Counted from the stretch's first letter, positions 37,044-46,366 are shown. The stretch is DNA of 64,000 nucleotides from an uncultured Gammaproteobacteria bacterium (GCA_947258785.1 CAMYJT010000006.1:36068-100067), one strand, 5' to 3'. Made by a program: numbers and translations. The notes: generated from the sequence alone by a model not told the origin.

Positions 37044-37529
37044 ATGATTTGGATATTGCTCGTTATTGCCGCAGCGCTTGCGGTGGTGGCGCTGTTTATT
37101 GCGCTTGGCGCCCGCAAAGCGGTGATCACCATCCTGGCCATTGTGCTGGTCGGCATTGCCGGGTTGATCTGGTACGGTGAGGTGTACGACAAACAAAAGT
37201 CCAACGTCGTGGCGGCGCAGCAGGTGCAACTGAGCAACGTGCAAATGACACCGGTGTACCGCGGCAGCTATCAACTTACTGCGCGGGTGAGAAACAATTC
37301 GACCAGTCACGTGTTGACCGGATTCGGGTTGACCGTCACCGCCTCCGACTGTACGGATCAATCCACAACGGCGCGTTGCGAAGTCGTCGGCGAGCAGTCT
37401 AAAGAGATACGGGTTGAGATACCCACGCAGCAATCGCGGGACATCATCGATCAATTTGGTTTTGACAGTATCCGGCCGATCGGGCATCTGAGGTGGGGCC
37501 ACCGCATTGATTATATTAAGACGAGGTAA
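37044..37529 (+). CDS. Hypothetical inner-membrane protein with two N-terminal helices
   Basis: The 161-residue protein has two adjacent hydrophobic helices (about 2-22 and 27-46) in a hairpin, then a beta-rich periplasmic-side or cytoplasmic domain of about 115 residues (NNSTSHVLTGFGLTVTASDC). Two cysteines (about 110 and 118) could form a disulfide if the domain faces the periplasm. The topology recalls DUF3426-like or FxLYD-like single-domain proteins but I do not recognise a family. It stands alone, 98 bases after the DUF885 gene. Confidence 0.65.
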   Translation: MIWILLVIAAALAVVALFIALGARKAVITILAIVLVGIAGLIWYGEVYDKQKSNVVAAQQVQLSNVQMTPVYRGSYQLTARVRNNSTSHVLTGFGLTVTASDCTDQSTTARCEVVGEQSKEIRVEIPTQQSRDIIDQFGFDSIRPIGHLRWGHRIDYIKTR

Positions 37530-37653
37530 TCGTTTCGCTGCGGCGGCATGTTGTGTCTGGTGGACCCGTTGACGATCGGATCTCAAGGGCGGGGGCGGAG
37601 TCTGACGCGTAAAGACCTGGGAAGCGCAAGGTGAAGGCGTCCTGCCGAGTGCG

Positions 37654-38598
37654 ATGATGCGGATCAGACTAGCTCGATGTCATTCTTGTCTGTGGGGATT
37701 CCTGCTGGTGCTGCCGATCGTGCCGGTGTCGGCCGGTTGGAAGGAATTGGCGCCCATGCCAACCCCGCGTTCGATGACGGCGGCCGCGCATTGGGACGAC
37801 ACCATTTACGTCCCGGGCGGGTTGGGCGGGCTGCGCAGCTTCGAGGCCTACCACGTCCCGACCGACACCTGGCGCCGCCTGACGCCGCTGCCATCGGGCC
37901 GGCACCATCTGATGTGCGCCGCCCATGCGGGAAAAATCTACGTCTTCGGCGGCGCCGACGAACAGTGGCGCGCGACCCGGACTGCCTGGGTCTACGATCC
38001 GGAGACCGAACGGTGGCGCACCCTCACGCCGATGCCGGAGCCACGTTACGCGGCGGTCGCGGTGTCCCTGGGCGCGTACATCTACGCCGTCGGAGGCGAC
38101 GGGCCGACAGGCCGCCTGCTGCGCTACGATCCCGCCCAGGGCAGCTGGGCGTTGCTGGCGCCACCGGCGCAAAGGCGGGACCACACTGGTGTCGCCGCAC
38201 AGGGCGGTCTCATCTACCTCATCGGTGGGCGCTTGCGTGATCTCGGTGACTTGCGTTCGGTCGAGATCTATGACGTGAAGCGGAACCGGTGGACCCCGGG
38301 CCCCAGATTGCGGAACCGGCGGGGAGGGGTGACTGCGTTGGTTTTGAACGACATCGTCTACGCCCTGGGCGGCGAGGTCGTCGCGCACCCAAGACGATTG
38401 CTCGACACGAGTGAGGTGCTTGATTTGGGCGGAGCGCGCTGGCGCGATGGTCCCGAGTTGCCCGTACCCCTGCAAAGTGCTGCGTCGATCGCGGTGCAGG
38501 GCAGTTTGTATCTCATCGGAGGCTCGGATCGTATCATTGGTGTTCGCAACCACGGTCGCGTGTTCCGTTATAATCCCAATGCCCTGAACGGCCGCTGA
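37654..38598 (+). CDS. Secreted Kelch-repeat protein
   Basis: The 314-residue protein starts with a Sec signal peptide (CLWGFLLVLPIVPVSA, cleavage near residue 27). The rest is made of about six Kelch motifs, each with a YVPGG/YVFGG/YAVGG/YLIGG turn and a Trp-Arg segment (DTWRRLTPLP, ERWRTLTPMP, GSWALLAPP, NRWTPGPRL). Together they would form a single beta-propeller in the periplasm or outside the cell. Bacterial relatives include sialic-acid mutarotase-like NanM, but the sialic-acid genes are absent here, so the ligand is unknown. It has no operon partners; the radical SAM gene follows after 26 bases. Confidence 0.85.
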   Translation: MMRIRLARCHSCLWGFLLVLPIVPVSAGWKELAPMPTPRSMTAAAHWDDTIYVPGGLGGLRSFEAYHVPTDTWRRLTPLPSGRHHLMCAAHAGKIYVFGGADEQWRATRTAWVYDPETERWRTLTPMPEPRYAAVAVSLGAYIYAVGGDGPTGRLLRYDPAQGSWALLAPPAQRRDHTGVAAQGGLIYLIGGRLRDLGDLRSVEIYDVKRNRWTPGPRLRNRRGGVTALVLNDIVYALGGEVVAHPRRLLDTSEVLDLGGARWRDGPELPVPLQSAASIAVQGSLYLIGGSDRIIGVRNHGRVFRYNPNALNGR

Positions 38599-38624
38599 TC
38601 GGCGACGCGTGGAAATTTGAGCGT

Positions 38625-39698
38625 ATGCCTCGGTATTCACGCACACATACCTTCAAGGGGCGCGGCGCGATCAGCAACGACGACGGCCGGTTCGAGTCCC
38701 TTCGCCGCGAGGCGATCGACGACGCTCGGACCGCGCCGGGACCAGCGGCCGGGATGCGAACCACGGTCACCGTCGACCGTTCGAAGACGGTAATAGTCCG
38801 CAATCAGTCGCCGGACGTGCCGTTCGACCAATCGGTCAATCCGTACCGGGGCTGCGAGCATGGATGCATTTATTGTTTCGCTAGACCGAATCACGCCCAC
38901 CTTGGCCTGTCTGCTGGACTCGATTTCGAAACCCGGCTGTCGGTAAAGGCCGATGCGGCGGAGTTGCTGCGCGGAGAGATCAGCCGTGCGGGCTACCGCT
39001 GCAAGGTGCTCGCGCTGGGGACTAACACCGATGCCCATCAACCGATCGAACGTCAGCGGCGGGTGACGCGGAGGGTGCTGGAGCTGATGGCAGAAACGCA
39101 GCACCCGATCTTAATCACGACGAAGTCCAGTCTGGTGGAGCGCGACCTCGATCTGCTCGTGCCGATGGCCACGCGGCGCCTGGCGAGTGTAAGTATCTCC
39201 CTGACCACGCTCGACCATGAGCTGGCGCGCCGCATGGAGCCCCGGGCGACGGCCCCGCGTCGGCGGCTGGAGACCGTTCGTCGCCTGGCTGCATCGGGCA
39301 TACCGGTGCATGTCTCGGTGGCGCCCGTGGTGCCGGTCCTGACGGATCCGGAGATGGAGGAAATTCTGGACGCTGCCGCCGATGCGGGTGCGGTCTCCGC
39401 AAGCTATATCCTGCTGCGTCTGCCGGGCGAGGTGAAAAACCTGTTCCAGGAGTGGCTGGCCGAGCACTATCCGGCAAAGGCCGGTCACGTCATGAGCATC
39501 CTGCGCCAGTCCCGGGGCGGCAAGACCTACGACGCGCGCTTCGGCTGGCGCCGGCGTGGAACCGGTGTGTTCGCCGATATGATCGCGATGCGCTTCAAAC
39601 TCGCCCTGCAGCGGTGCCGCCTGCAGCCATCCGTGCCAAGCCTCGACACCAGCTTATTCCGGCGACCCGGCGTCGATCGCCAGCTCAGCCTCATCTGA
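38625..39698 (+). CDS. PA0069-family radical SAM protein
   Basis: The 357-residue protein has the radical SAM cluster motif C77-X3-C81-X2-C84 (CEHGCIYC) after NPYRGCEHGC, a form typical of the PA0069 / spore-photoproduct-lyase-like subgroup. Further segments are the KVLALGTNTDAHQPIER loop and KSSLVERDLDLL. The start at 38625 is preceded by an N-terminal stretch GRGAISNDDGRFESL characteristic of the PA0069 group. The reaction is not established. Its gene ends 72 bases before the left end of repeat copy 2. Confidence 0.88.
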   Translation: MPRYSRTHTFKGRGAISNDDGRFESLRREAIDDARTAPGPAAGMRTTVTVDRSKTVIVRNQSPDVPFDQSVNPYRGCEHGCIYCFARPNHAHLGLSAGLDFETRLSVKADAAELLRGEISRAGYRCKVLALGTNTDAHQPIERQRRVTRRVLELMAETQHPILITTKSSLVERDLDLLVPMATRRLASVSISLTTLDHELARRMEPRATAPRRRLETVRRLAASGIPVHVSVAPVVPVLTDPEMEEILDAAADAGAVSASYILLRLPGEVKNLFQEWLAEHYPAKAGHVMSILRQSRGGKTYDARFGWRRRGTGVFADMIAMRFKLALQRCRLQPSVPSLDTSLFRRPGVDRQLSLI

Positions 39699-39702
39699 GC
39701 GG

Positions 39703-39723
39703 CAGACGCCGGCGAAGCGTCTG
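39703..39723 (+). terminator. candidate terminator hairpin after the radical SAM gene
   Basis: A perfect 7-bp stem CAGACGC (39703-39709) / GCGTCTG (39717-39723) lies 5 bases after the radical SAM stop. The nearest T-run (six T at 39743-39748) is 20 bases further on, so this is a weak terminator at best. Confidence 0.35.
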
Positions 39724-39770
39724 TCCGCGCGGGCGGCAGTCATTTTTTCACAGTGTAGGGTGGCGGTGTG

Positions 39771-40020
39771 CTAGGGTGCATAGTGCACCAAGGATCCCGG
39801 AAGCTGGCGAAGAGATCGGGCGTCTGTACGCCGCGCTGGAGCGAAACCCATAGCGAGCTATGGCTTGAGTGAAGCGCAAGTGCAGGCGTTCGAGATCGAG
39901 CCCGGGCCGGGATAGGCGAATGCAGAAGCACAAACTGTACGAATCAACTAAGACCGAATCATTGAACACAATCAACTTGATACACCATTATTTCGCCGCC
40001 TTGGTGCAATATGCAGGCTA
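39771..40020. repeat. Dispersed TIR-bearing element, copy 2 (250 bp, best preserved)
   Basis: The left end CTAGGGTGCATAGTGCACC followed by AAGG is the inverted counterpart of the right end CCTTGGTGCAATATGCAGG followed by CTA, with about 19 of 23 positions matching. The interior aligns with 8562-8814 throughout the first half. GGTGTG before the left end and GGTGCG after the right end may be a target duplication. A minus-strand frame (39748-39975, 75 codons) encodes the conserved peptide with RRPISSPASG. No transposase motif is present. Confidence 0.8.
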
Positions 40021-40030
40021 AGGTGCGGGC

Positions 40031-40405
40031 ATGCTCACCAAACTGCTGTTTACCGGCCTCGTGATCGCCGTGGTGTTCGCGCTCTACCGCGTGCGCTCGC
40101 GCGTCGGTACGGCGCGTCCTTCCGGCGACCGGGACACAGCGGTGGCCACCAGCAGTCGTCTCGGACGCGCGTTGAGCTACGCCCTGGTGGTTGTGCTGCT
40201 GATGATTTCTGGGGTCGCCTATTATTTTCACTGGCGCGCAGAGCAACAGCTCGTGTCCGTGCGGGTAATCGATACGGGCACCGGTCATGTCACCAGCTAC
40301 CGGGCATACCAGCGTTCCATAGAAGGTAAGCGGTTTCGCGCCGCCGACGGGCGTACGGTCGTGATCGGCGATTCGGAACGGCTGGAGATCCTGGCCGCTG
40401 ATTGA
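40031..40405 (+). CDS. Hypothetical membrane protein
   Basis: The 124-residue protein has two hydrophobic helices (about 3-18 and 48-66) separated by a basic, Ser-rich loop, and a C-terminal hydrophilic domain of about 55 residues (VSVRVIDTGTGHVTSYRAYQ). No family is recognised. Its start lies only 10 bases after the right end of repeat copy 2, whose last bases contribute AAGGTG as a possible ribosome site. The gene stands alone, followed 61 bases later by the Cfa gene. Confidence 0.6.
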   Translation: MLTKLLFTGLVIAVVFALYRVRSRVGTARPSGDRDTAVATSSRLGRALSYALVVVLLMISGVAYYFHWRAEQQLVSVRVIDTGTGHVTSYRAYQRSIEGKRFRAADGRTVVIGDSERLEILAAD

Positions 40406-40466
40406 CCTACGGCGTTGTCAGGTCCGTCGATTCGCTATAGGATAAGCTTGACGGCGAGTTCGAGCG

Positions 40467-41840
40467 ATGAACACCAAAAGTAAGAATATTCCGCTTAACT
40501 TCGAGCGTGTGGACGAATGGGCAGCGACGTCCCGATCAGCCCATAGACTGGAGAAATGGCTTTTTACCAGATTGTTGAGGGCGATGGACGATCCGCCCAT
40601 CGCGGTCAGGTTATGGGACGACGAAGAAATCCAGAACTGTCCGGGACCGCCCGAGGTGACTTTGCACATCAGGGAGCCGCGCGCCTTGTGGGGGACATTG
40701 ATCGACCCTGAGCTGTATTTCGGTGACGCCTACAGCGACGGCACGATTACGGTGGAGGGCGATTTGAGCCGCCTGATCGAACTCGTTTCGGTCCATCGGC
40801 CGCCGATCTTTGCGGAGCAGGGATTGTTGGGACGGCTGACCCGACTGTTTGCGCCGGCGCCGCAGACCAACACTCTGAGTGGTTCCCGTCAGAATATTCA
40901 CCACCACTACGACCTCAGCAATGACTTTTACCGGTTGTGGTTGGATCGGGAGTACATGCAGTACACCTGCGCCTATTTCCCGGACCCGGCGATCAGCCTG
41001 GAGGCCGCTCAGATTGCCAAAATGGAGCACGTCTGCCGCAAACTGCGCTTGAAGCCGGGCGATAAGGTCGTGGAGGCAGGCTGTGGATGGGGTGGTTTGG
41101 CCCGCTACATGGCGCAGCGCCACGGGGTCAACGTTCGCGCCTACAACATTTCTCACGAGCAGGTGTCTTACGCCACCGAACGGGCCGCTGAACTTGGACT
41201 GACGGGGCGGGTGGAATACATTGAGGACGACTACCGGAACATTGAAGGGGAGTACGATGCCTTCGTGTCGGTGGGGATGCTGGAACACGTGGGTACCGAG
41301 AATTATCCGAGCCTGGGGGCGGTCATTGACCGCTGTCTCAAGCCCGACGGCCGGGCGCTGATCCATTCCATTGGGCGCAATCAGCCGAAGTTAATGAACC
41401 GCTGGATCGAGAAACGGATCTTTCCGGGTGCTTACCCACCCACGCTCGGAGAAATGACGGCCATCTTCCAGCCGTACAATTTCTCGATTGTCGATGTCGA
41501 AAATCTGCGCCTGCACTACGCCTTGACGCTCCAGCATTGGTTGAAGCGATTCGAGAGTAATCGCGGCCGGGTGCTGGAGGCGTTCGACGAGCAGTTTTTT
41601 CGCGCCTGGCGGCTTTACTTGACCGGTTCCATCGTGGCGTTCCGGCTCGGTGACCTGCAGTTATTCCAGGTCAGCTTTAATAGATGCGAACTCCACGATC
41701 TGCCTTGGTCGCGGGGCCATCTGTACGCCGAACCCCAGCCCCCGGCGGCTGCTGTGCCTACCAGCCCCCGTGCGCCAGCCACTGTTCGACCTGCGGCAAA
41801 CGATCCGCGCCCCAGAACGCTTCCCCATCGACCACAATAA
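40467..41840 (+). CDS. cfa: Cyclopropane-fatty-acyl-phospholipid synthase
   Basis: The 457-residue protein has an N-terminal lipid-binding-like region and a SAM-dependent methyltransferase core. The SAM-binding motif VVEAGCGWGGLARYMAQRHG is near residue 200, preceded by NIHHHYDLSNDFYRLWLD and YTCAYFP, and followed by VSVGMLEHVGTENY. These are diagnostic of Cfa, which adds a methylene bridge to unsaturated acyl chains of membrane phospholipids. The last 30 or so residues (EPQPPAAAVPTSPRAPATVR) are Pro/Ala-rich, not part of the family, and overlap the convergent gene by 83 bases. The substitution is probably a tail extension after loss of the original stop. Confidence 0.9.
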   Translation: MNTKSKNIPLNFERVDEWAATSRSAHRLEKWLFTRLLRAMDDPPIAVRLWDDEEIQNCPGPPEVTLHIREPRALWGTLIDPELYFGDAYSDGTITVEGDLSRLIELVSVHRPPIFAEQGLLGRLTRLFAPAPQTNTLSGSRQNIHHHYDLSNDFYRLWLDREYMQYTCAYFPDPAISLEAAQIAKMEHVCRKLRLKPGDKVVEAGCGWGGLARYMAQRHGVNVRAYNISHEQVSYATERAAELGLTGRVEYIEDDYRNIEGEYDAFVSVGMLEHVGTENYPSLGAVIDRCLKPDGRALIHSIGRNQPKLMNRWIEKRIFPGAYPPTLGEMTAIFQPYNFSIVDVENLRLHYALTLQHWLKRFESNRGRVLEAFDEQFFRAWRLYLTGSIVAFRLGDLQLFQVSFNRCELHDLPWSRGHLYAEPQPPAAAVPTSPRAPATVRPAANDPRPRTLPHRPQ

Positions 41841-42360
41841 AGGGTGAGCCGAATACGCCCAGGCTCAAGGCGCGATCGTTCTCTGTGCGAAACCGGTCCT
41901 TGACCGCCTGGGATTGGACAGCGTCGAGTAACTGGTCGGGAGGCAGCCCCAAAGCGAGCGCCAGGTCGGCGGGATACCGCTTACTGGCGATGTCCCGATT
42001 GTCCGCAAAATAATCCCGGTAGACCTGTTGGGCGAGGGTTTTGGCGTGAGCCGCATCCCGTTCCTCCAGCCAATAATAGGCGCGGCTGGCGGCGATCGCA
42101 GCGATCGGGAATCGGTCGGGGATCACGAAGGGCACATTCAGAAGGCGGGCGAAGCGTTCGATATCGTGACGCATATAATCACGGATCAACGGCACCTCGA
42201 TCAGCGGTTTGCGCCCCGTGAGTTTGAAGGAGGCGCCCACCAGAAACGGGCGCCACAGTACTTCACGCTCGAACCGATTTCCCAGGGCATCGATTTGCGT
42301 GCTGGCGAGATATCCGTAAGGTGAGGCAAAGTCGAAGTAGAATTCAATCGGTGCAGTCAT
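41758..42360 (-). CDS. DsbA-like oxidoreductase, 2-hydroxychromene-2-carboxylate isomerase family
   Basis: The 200-residue protein from ATG 42360 has the thioredoxin-like N-terminus EFYFDFASPYGYLAS, in which the CXXC of DsbA is replaced by SPYG, as in HCCA isomerases and kappa-class GSTs. The C-terminal GVFGSPFIVVDGEAFWGADRL is the conserved cis-Pro segment and helix of the family. The substrate is unknown; 2-hydroxychromene carboxylate isomerization occurs in naphthalene degradation but no such genes are nearby. The longer frame to 42483 is not used. Its 3' end overlaps the cfa tail on the opposite strand. Confidence 0.88.
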   Translation of the reverse strand: MTAPIEFYFDFASPYGYLASTQIDALGNRFEREVLWRPFLVGASFKLTGRKPLIEVPLIRDYMRHDIERFARLLNVPFVIPDRFPIAAIAASRAYYWLEERDAAHAKTLAQQVYRDYFADNRDIASKRYPADLALALGLPPDQLLDAVQSQAVKDRFRTENDRALSLGVFGSPFIVVDGEAFWGADRLPQVEQWLAHGGW

Positions 42361-42425
42361 GAAATCGATCTCCCGGGGCCGGTTCGACGAGCAGGCCCGT
42401 AGACTTGGACCTTGATCCGCCACGC

Positions 42426-42731
42426 ATGAAACGATTATACACAGCCGGGAATCTTCCCGAGGCCTACCTGCTGTTGCACACACTGAAGGCCGCCGGTATC
42501 GAAGCCAGGGTATTCAACGAGAACGCCCAGGGCGGAGTGGGTGAGTTGCCGTTTACCCATACCTACCCGGAGCTGTGGGTGGAGGACGCGGAATACGCGC
42601 GCGCCCGGACGGTGGTCGAACAATTCGAGCAGCCCGGGGAGTCGAGCGCTTGGCTGCGCTGTTCGCGCTGCGGAGAGCAAAACCCGGACAGCTTTGACTT
42701 TTGCTGGCACTGCAGTGAATCACTGACATGA
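42426..42731 (+). CDS. DUF2007 protein with C-terminal zinc ribbon
   Basis: The 101-residue protein starts with the DUF2007 domain (RLYTAGNLPEAYLLLHTLKAAGIEARVFNENAQGG), described as a putative signal-transducing domain, and ends with CSRCGEQNPDSFDFCWHC, a four-cysteine zinc ribbon typical of the family in gammaproteobacteria. The ATG at 42426 is preferred over an in-frame start at 42405. It lies 65 bases from the divergent DsbA-like gene and 29 bases before PBP1b, so a shared promoter region is likely. Confidence 0.8.
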   Translation: MKRLYTAGNLPEAYLLLHTLKAAGIEARVFNENAQGGVGELPFTHTYPELWVEDAEYARARTVVEQFEQPGESSAWLRCSRCGEQNPDSFDFCWHCSESLT

Positions 42732-42760
42732 CCCCGCACGACAGAGTTTGCGATTGATCG

Positions 42761-45124
42761 ATGCCTAAACGTCGACCACGATCGTCGTCGAGAGCTAAGC
42801 AACGGCCCGCCGCACGGCGCACCCGCCGCGGGTCCGCGTCCTGGCTGCGTTGGGCGGTCTCCCGGACGCTGGTTTTGTCGCTGGTGTCGTTCCTTGCCTA
42901 TGTCGTCTATCTCGATATCACCATCCGCAATCGATTCGAGGGCGAGCGCTGGCCGGTGCCTGCCCATGTCTACACCCGGCCCCTGGAGCTGTATCAGGGG
43001 CTGCGCCTGGATCGGACACGCCTCGTCGGCGAACTCGATGAACTCGGCTACCGGCGGCGAGATCGCGCCGAGCAGACCGGCAGCTATGCGCTGGGCAAGG
43101 ACCGCGTCGACGTGTACGCGCGCCCGTTCGTGTTCTGGGATACACCGCGCGCTGCACAGCGATTTACAGTGAGTTTCGAGGCCGGCCGCGTGCGGGGGTT
43201 GGCGGGTCGAGGAGGCCAGTTGGGGTTGGTTCGCCTCGAGCCCCGGTTGTTCGGCAGCGTTTCCCCGGCGCGTCATGAGGACCGCCATCTGGTTAGCCTG
43301 GATCGCGTGCCGAAGCACCTGATCGCGGCTCTTTTGGCGGTGGAGGATCGGCAGTTTTTTCAGCATCACGGTATCGATCCACGGGGGCTCGCGCGCGCCT
43401 TGTGGGCGAATTTGACCGCCGGCGAAGTCGTACAGGGCGGCAGCACCGTGACCCAGCAGTTGGTGAAGAATTTTTACCTCAACGCCGAACGAACCGTACG
43501 CCGCAAGCTGGTTGAGATGCTCATGGCGACGTTGCTCGAGATCCACTACGAGAAGCGAGAGATCCTCGAGGCCTATGTCAACGAAGTGTATCTTGGACAG
43601 GCCGGTCATCGCGCCATCCACGGCTTCGGGCTTGGCAGCGTGTTTTACTTCGGTCGGCCCCTGGCAGAGCTCAATCTCCCGGAGACCGCGATGCTGGTCG
43701 GTCTGGTCAAAGGGCCATCTCATTACCATCCCCGCCGTCATCCCCAGCGGGCCCGGCAGCGGCGTGATCTGGTGCTGGCGCAGATGCTGGAACTGGGGCT
43801 CATCGATGAATCCGCCGCGCAGCGGGCCACGCGGGCGACGTTGGGCGTCGCCGAGGCGGGGGCGCAGCCCGCCACCGCATATCCGGCGTTCCTGGACTTC
43901 GTGCGTTTGCAGCTGCGCCGCGATTATCGTGAGCGCGACCTGCGCGCCGAGGGACTGCGTGTCTTCACCACCCTCGATCCGCTGGTGCAGCAGGTCGCAG
44001 AAACCGCGGTCAGGACCCGATTGGCGGCCCTGGAGCGGGCGCGCCAGCTCGCCCCGGGACAGTTGGAGGCCGCGGCGGTGGTGGTGCGCCGTGACAGCGG
44101 GGAAGTGGTGGCCCTGGTCGGTGGTCGGCAACCCGGATTTGCCGGGTTCAACCGTGCCCTGGACGCACGGCGACCAGTGGGCTCGCTGATCAAACCCGCT
44201 GTGTACCTCGCCGCGTTGGAGCAACCTCGGCGCTTCACGCTGGCGACGCTGTTGGAAGACACGCCGCTGCGGGTCGAACAGCGGGGCAGTCCGGCGTGGA
44301 CCCCGAGCAACTACGACCGTCGATTTCACGGCCCGACACCGCTCATTCACGCCCTGGCGCGCTCCTACAACGTGGCCACCGCGCGTCTAGGTCTCGAGGT
44401 GGGAGTGGACCGGGTCATCGGCGTGTTACGGCGACTCGGTGTTGACCGTGAGCTGCAGCCGCTGCCGTCGTTATTGCTGGGGGCCGTCGACATGGCCCCC
44501 GTCGAAGTGGCTCAACTGTACCTGACCCTGGCGGGTAACGGGTTCCGCACGCCGTTACGCTCGATAAGCTCCGTACTGTCCCAGGCCGAACAGCCGCTGG
44601 CGCGGTATCCACTGTCGGTCGAGCAGGTAGTCGAGCCGGGCCCGATGGCGCTGTTGGACTACGCCTTGCAGGAAGTGGTGCGGACCGGTACGGGGCGGAC
44701 CCTGACCCGCCGGCTGAACGGCGGTGTACCGGTGTCGGGAAAGACGGGGACTACCGACGACTTTCGGGACAGCTGGTTCGCCGGTTACGCGGGGGATTAC
44801 CTGACGGTGGTCTGGGTGGGCCGTGACGACAACCAGCCGACCGGTTTGAGCGGCGCGGCGGGTGCCATGACGATCTGGACCGAGATCATGGACAGGCTCG
44901 ATCTGCAGGCGAGCGCAACGCCACGACCGGCCGATATCGAACAGGTGTTGATCGATCTCGAGACCGGCGGACTGGCGGATACTGGCTGCCGGGATGCGGT
45001 GTTGCTGCCATTTATTGCCGGATCGGCGCCGAGCAGACCGGCGCCTTGTGCGGCGGCCCCAGCAGCGAGTAAGGTACGCGGCAGGTTGCGCAACTGGATC
45101 AAGCGGCTGTTCGATCGGCCATGA
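42761..45124 (+). CDS. mrcB: Penicillin-binding protein 1B
   Basis: The 787-residue bifunctional peptidoglycan synthase has an N-terminal basic cytoplasmic tail, one membrane helix (about 33-53), the UB2H-like region, a glycosyltransferase domain with catalytic Glu at E195 (AVEDRQFFQHHGI) and QGGSTVTQQLVKN, and a transpeptidase domain with S475-X-X-K478 (GSLIKP), SYN (ARSYNVATA) and K661-T-G (GKTGTTDDFRDSWFAGY). All catalytic residues are intact. It polymerises and crosslinks the wall in the periplasm. The stop overlaps the start of the lipoprotein gene (ATGA). Confidence 0.95.
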   Translation: MPKRRPRSSSRAKQRPAARRTRRGSASWLRWAVSRTLVLSLVSFLAYVVYLDITIRNRFEGERWPVPAHVYTRPLELYQGLRLDRTRLVGELDELGYRRRDRAEQTGSYALGKDRVDVYARPFVFWDTPRAAQRFTVSFEAGRVRGLAGRGGQLGLVRLEPRLFGSVSPARHEDRHLVSLDRVPKHLIAALLAVEDRQFFQHHGIDPRGLARALWANLTAGEVVQGGSTVTQQLVKNFYLNAERTVRRKLVEMLMATLLEIHYEKREILEAYVNEVYLGQAGHRAIHGFGLGSVFYFGRPLAELNLPETAMLVGLVKGPSHYHPRRHPQRARQRRDLVLAQMLELGLIDESAAQRATRATLGVAEAGAQPATAYPAFLDFVRLQLRRDYRERDLRAEGLRVFTTLDPLVQQVAETAVRTRLAALERARQLAPGQLEAAAVVVRRDSGEVVALVGGRQPGFAGFNRALDARRPVGSLIKPAVYLAALEQPRRFTLATLLEDTPLRVEQRGSPAWTPSNYDRRFHGPTPLIHALARSYNVATARLGLEVGVDRVIGVLRRLGVDRELQPLPSLLLGAVDMAPVEVAQLYLTLAGNGFRTPLRSISSVLSQAEQPLARYPLSVEQVVEPGPMALLDYALQEVVRTGTGRTLTRRLNGGVPVSGKTGTTDDFRDSWFAGYAGDYLTVVWVGRDDNQPTGLSGAAGAMTIWTEIMDRLDLQASATPRPADIEQVLIDLETGGLADTGCRDAVLLPFIAGSAPSRPAPCAAAPAASKVRGRLRNWIKRLFDRP

Positions 45125-45681
45125 CTCGATGTCTTATTCCGCTACTTGTTCTGGCGATGTTCACCGGCTGCGCCACGGGGCCGCGTGCCCCGACGCTCGA
45201 GCGCGGCGGCCCCCCGGTGATCGATCGGTCGCAGCCGCCGCCGGCCGCGGTTCCGCGAGTGGACGGACGGACACCGCCGCCGACCGCGCCAGAGTCTTCG
45301 CCGGGCGCCAAGCGCCGGTTGCCGGCGGGAGTCGAGTCACCTCCGCCGCCGGTATCCGTACTCGCCAAACCGGCGGTGATTAACCTGGCGCGGGCCGCGG
45401 ATCAGGCGTCGGCCGAGGGTCGCTATGCGACCGCCGCGTCCAGCCTGGAACGGGCCCTGCGTATCGAACCGCACAACGCCTCTTTGTGGCACAAGCTCGC
45501 CAGGGTGCGGTATCAGCAGGCGCAGTATGACCAGGCCGTTCAGCTCGCTAGCAAGGCGAACACGCTGACCCGCCAATCGTTGCTGCGCACCGCGAACTGG
45601 CAGTTGATCGCCGATGCCTACGATCGGCTGGGTGACGAGGGCAAGGCGCGCGCGGCGCGGGCCCAGGCGCTGGACCGGTAA
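45121..45681 (+). CDS. Proline-rich lipoprotein with TPR motif
   Basis: The 186-residue protein has a lipoprotein signal (lipobox FTGC, acylated Cys at residue 17), a Pro-rich linker of about 75 residues, and a TPR pair (about 95-185: ASAEGRYATAASSLERALRIEPH, HKLARVRYQQAQYDQAVQLASKA). A TPR lipoprotein next to PBP1B recalls LpoB or NlpI-type activators, but no LpoB sequence motif is seen and the link is inferred from the 4-base overlap with mrcB. It is predicted to be anchored in the outer membrane inner leaflet, as Gly-Cys-Ala lacks the +2 Asp retention signal. Confidence 0.75.
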   Translation: MTRCLIPLLVLAMFTGCATGPRAPTLERGGPPVIDRSQPPPAAVPRVDGRTPPPTAPESSPGAKRRLPAGVESPPPPVSVLAKPAVINLARAADQASAEGRYATAASSLERALRIEPHNASLWHKLARVRYQQAQYDQAVQLASKANTLTRQSLLRTANWQLIADAYDRLGDEGKARAARAQALDR

Positions 45682-45694
45682 CACCGGCCACTGT

Positions 45695-46366
45695 TCAGAT
45701 GATCCGCCGGCCCAGCTCGGCGCGTTGATCTGCGGATTGCTTATCGATTGTCGTGCGTTTAACCGGTACGTCCAGCCCGCGTTGTACTCCCGGACGCGCG
45801 CGCATCGAGCGCAGCCAGCGTTGCAGGTCAGGCAATTCGTCGATGCACACACCCGCCCAGTTGTGGCTGCGCACCCACGGATAGGTCGCGAAATCGGCGA
45901 TGGAAAGCTCATCGGCGAGATACTCGTTATCCCGGAGGCGGTGGTTCAACACCTCGTAAAGACGCAAGGTCTCGGACTGATAGCGCTCGATGGCGTAGGG
46001 AATCCGCTCCGGTGCGTAACGGTAAAAGACATGGGCTTGTCCCTGCATCGGTCCGAGTCCACCCATCTGGAACATCAACCATTGAATCGCCTCGGAACGC
46101 CGCACGGCGTTGCCGGGCAGGAAGCGGCCAGTCTTCTCGGCAAGGTAGAGCAGAATCGCCCCGGACTCAAACACCGTGAATCCCCGATTGTCGTGATCGA
46201 CGATGGTGGGGATACGGCCGTTCGGGTTGAGCGCAAGATACCACGCTTGTTTTTGCTCTAACTCCTCGAGTTTCAGGTGGCGCACCGTATACGGCAGCCC
46301 GGTCTCCTCCAACATGATGGAGACTTTGTAGCCGTTGGGGGTTGCGGCTGTGAACAGTTCGATCAT
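45695..46366 (-). CDS. Glutathione S-transferase family protein (disulfide-bond oxidoreductase type)
   Basis: The 223-residue protein is of the GST family, closest to the YfcG/YghU group. The N-terminal thioredoxin fold has the sequence [22 protein letters not shown], the cis-Pro segment [11 protein letters not shown] and GSH-binding [19 protein letters not shown]. The C-terminal helical domain includes [17 protein letters not shown] with the conserved Asp. YfcG-type enzymes reduce disulfides with glutathione rather than conjugate it. The ATG at 46366 is the family start. It faces away from the DUF4124 gene and converges with the lipoprotein gene. Confidence 0.9.
   Translation of the reverse strand: MIELFTAATPNGYKVSIMLEETGLPYTVRHLKLEELEQKQAWYLALNPNGRIPTIVDHDNRGFTVFESGAILLYLAEKTGRFLPGNAVRRSEAIQWLMFQMGGLGPMQGQAHVFYRYAPERIPYAIERYQSETLRLYEVLNHRLRDNEYLADELSIADFATYPWVRSHNWAGVCIDELPDLQRWLRSMRARPGVQRGLDVPVKRTTIDKQSADQRAELGRRII

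Noticed and set aside
42563..44350. Minus-strand 595-codon frame over the PBP1b gene
   Set aside because: Long open frame on the complement of a GC-rich gene, with no recognised motifs; PBP1b on the + strand has all catalytic motifs.
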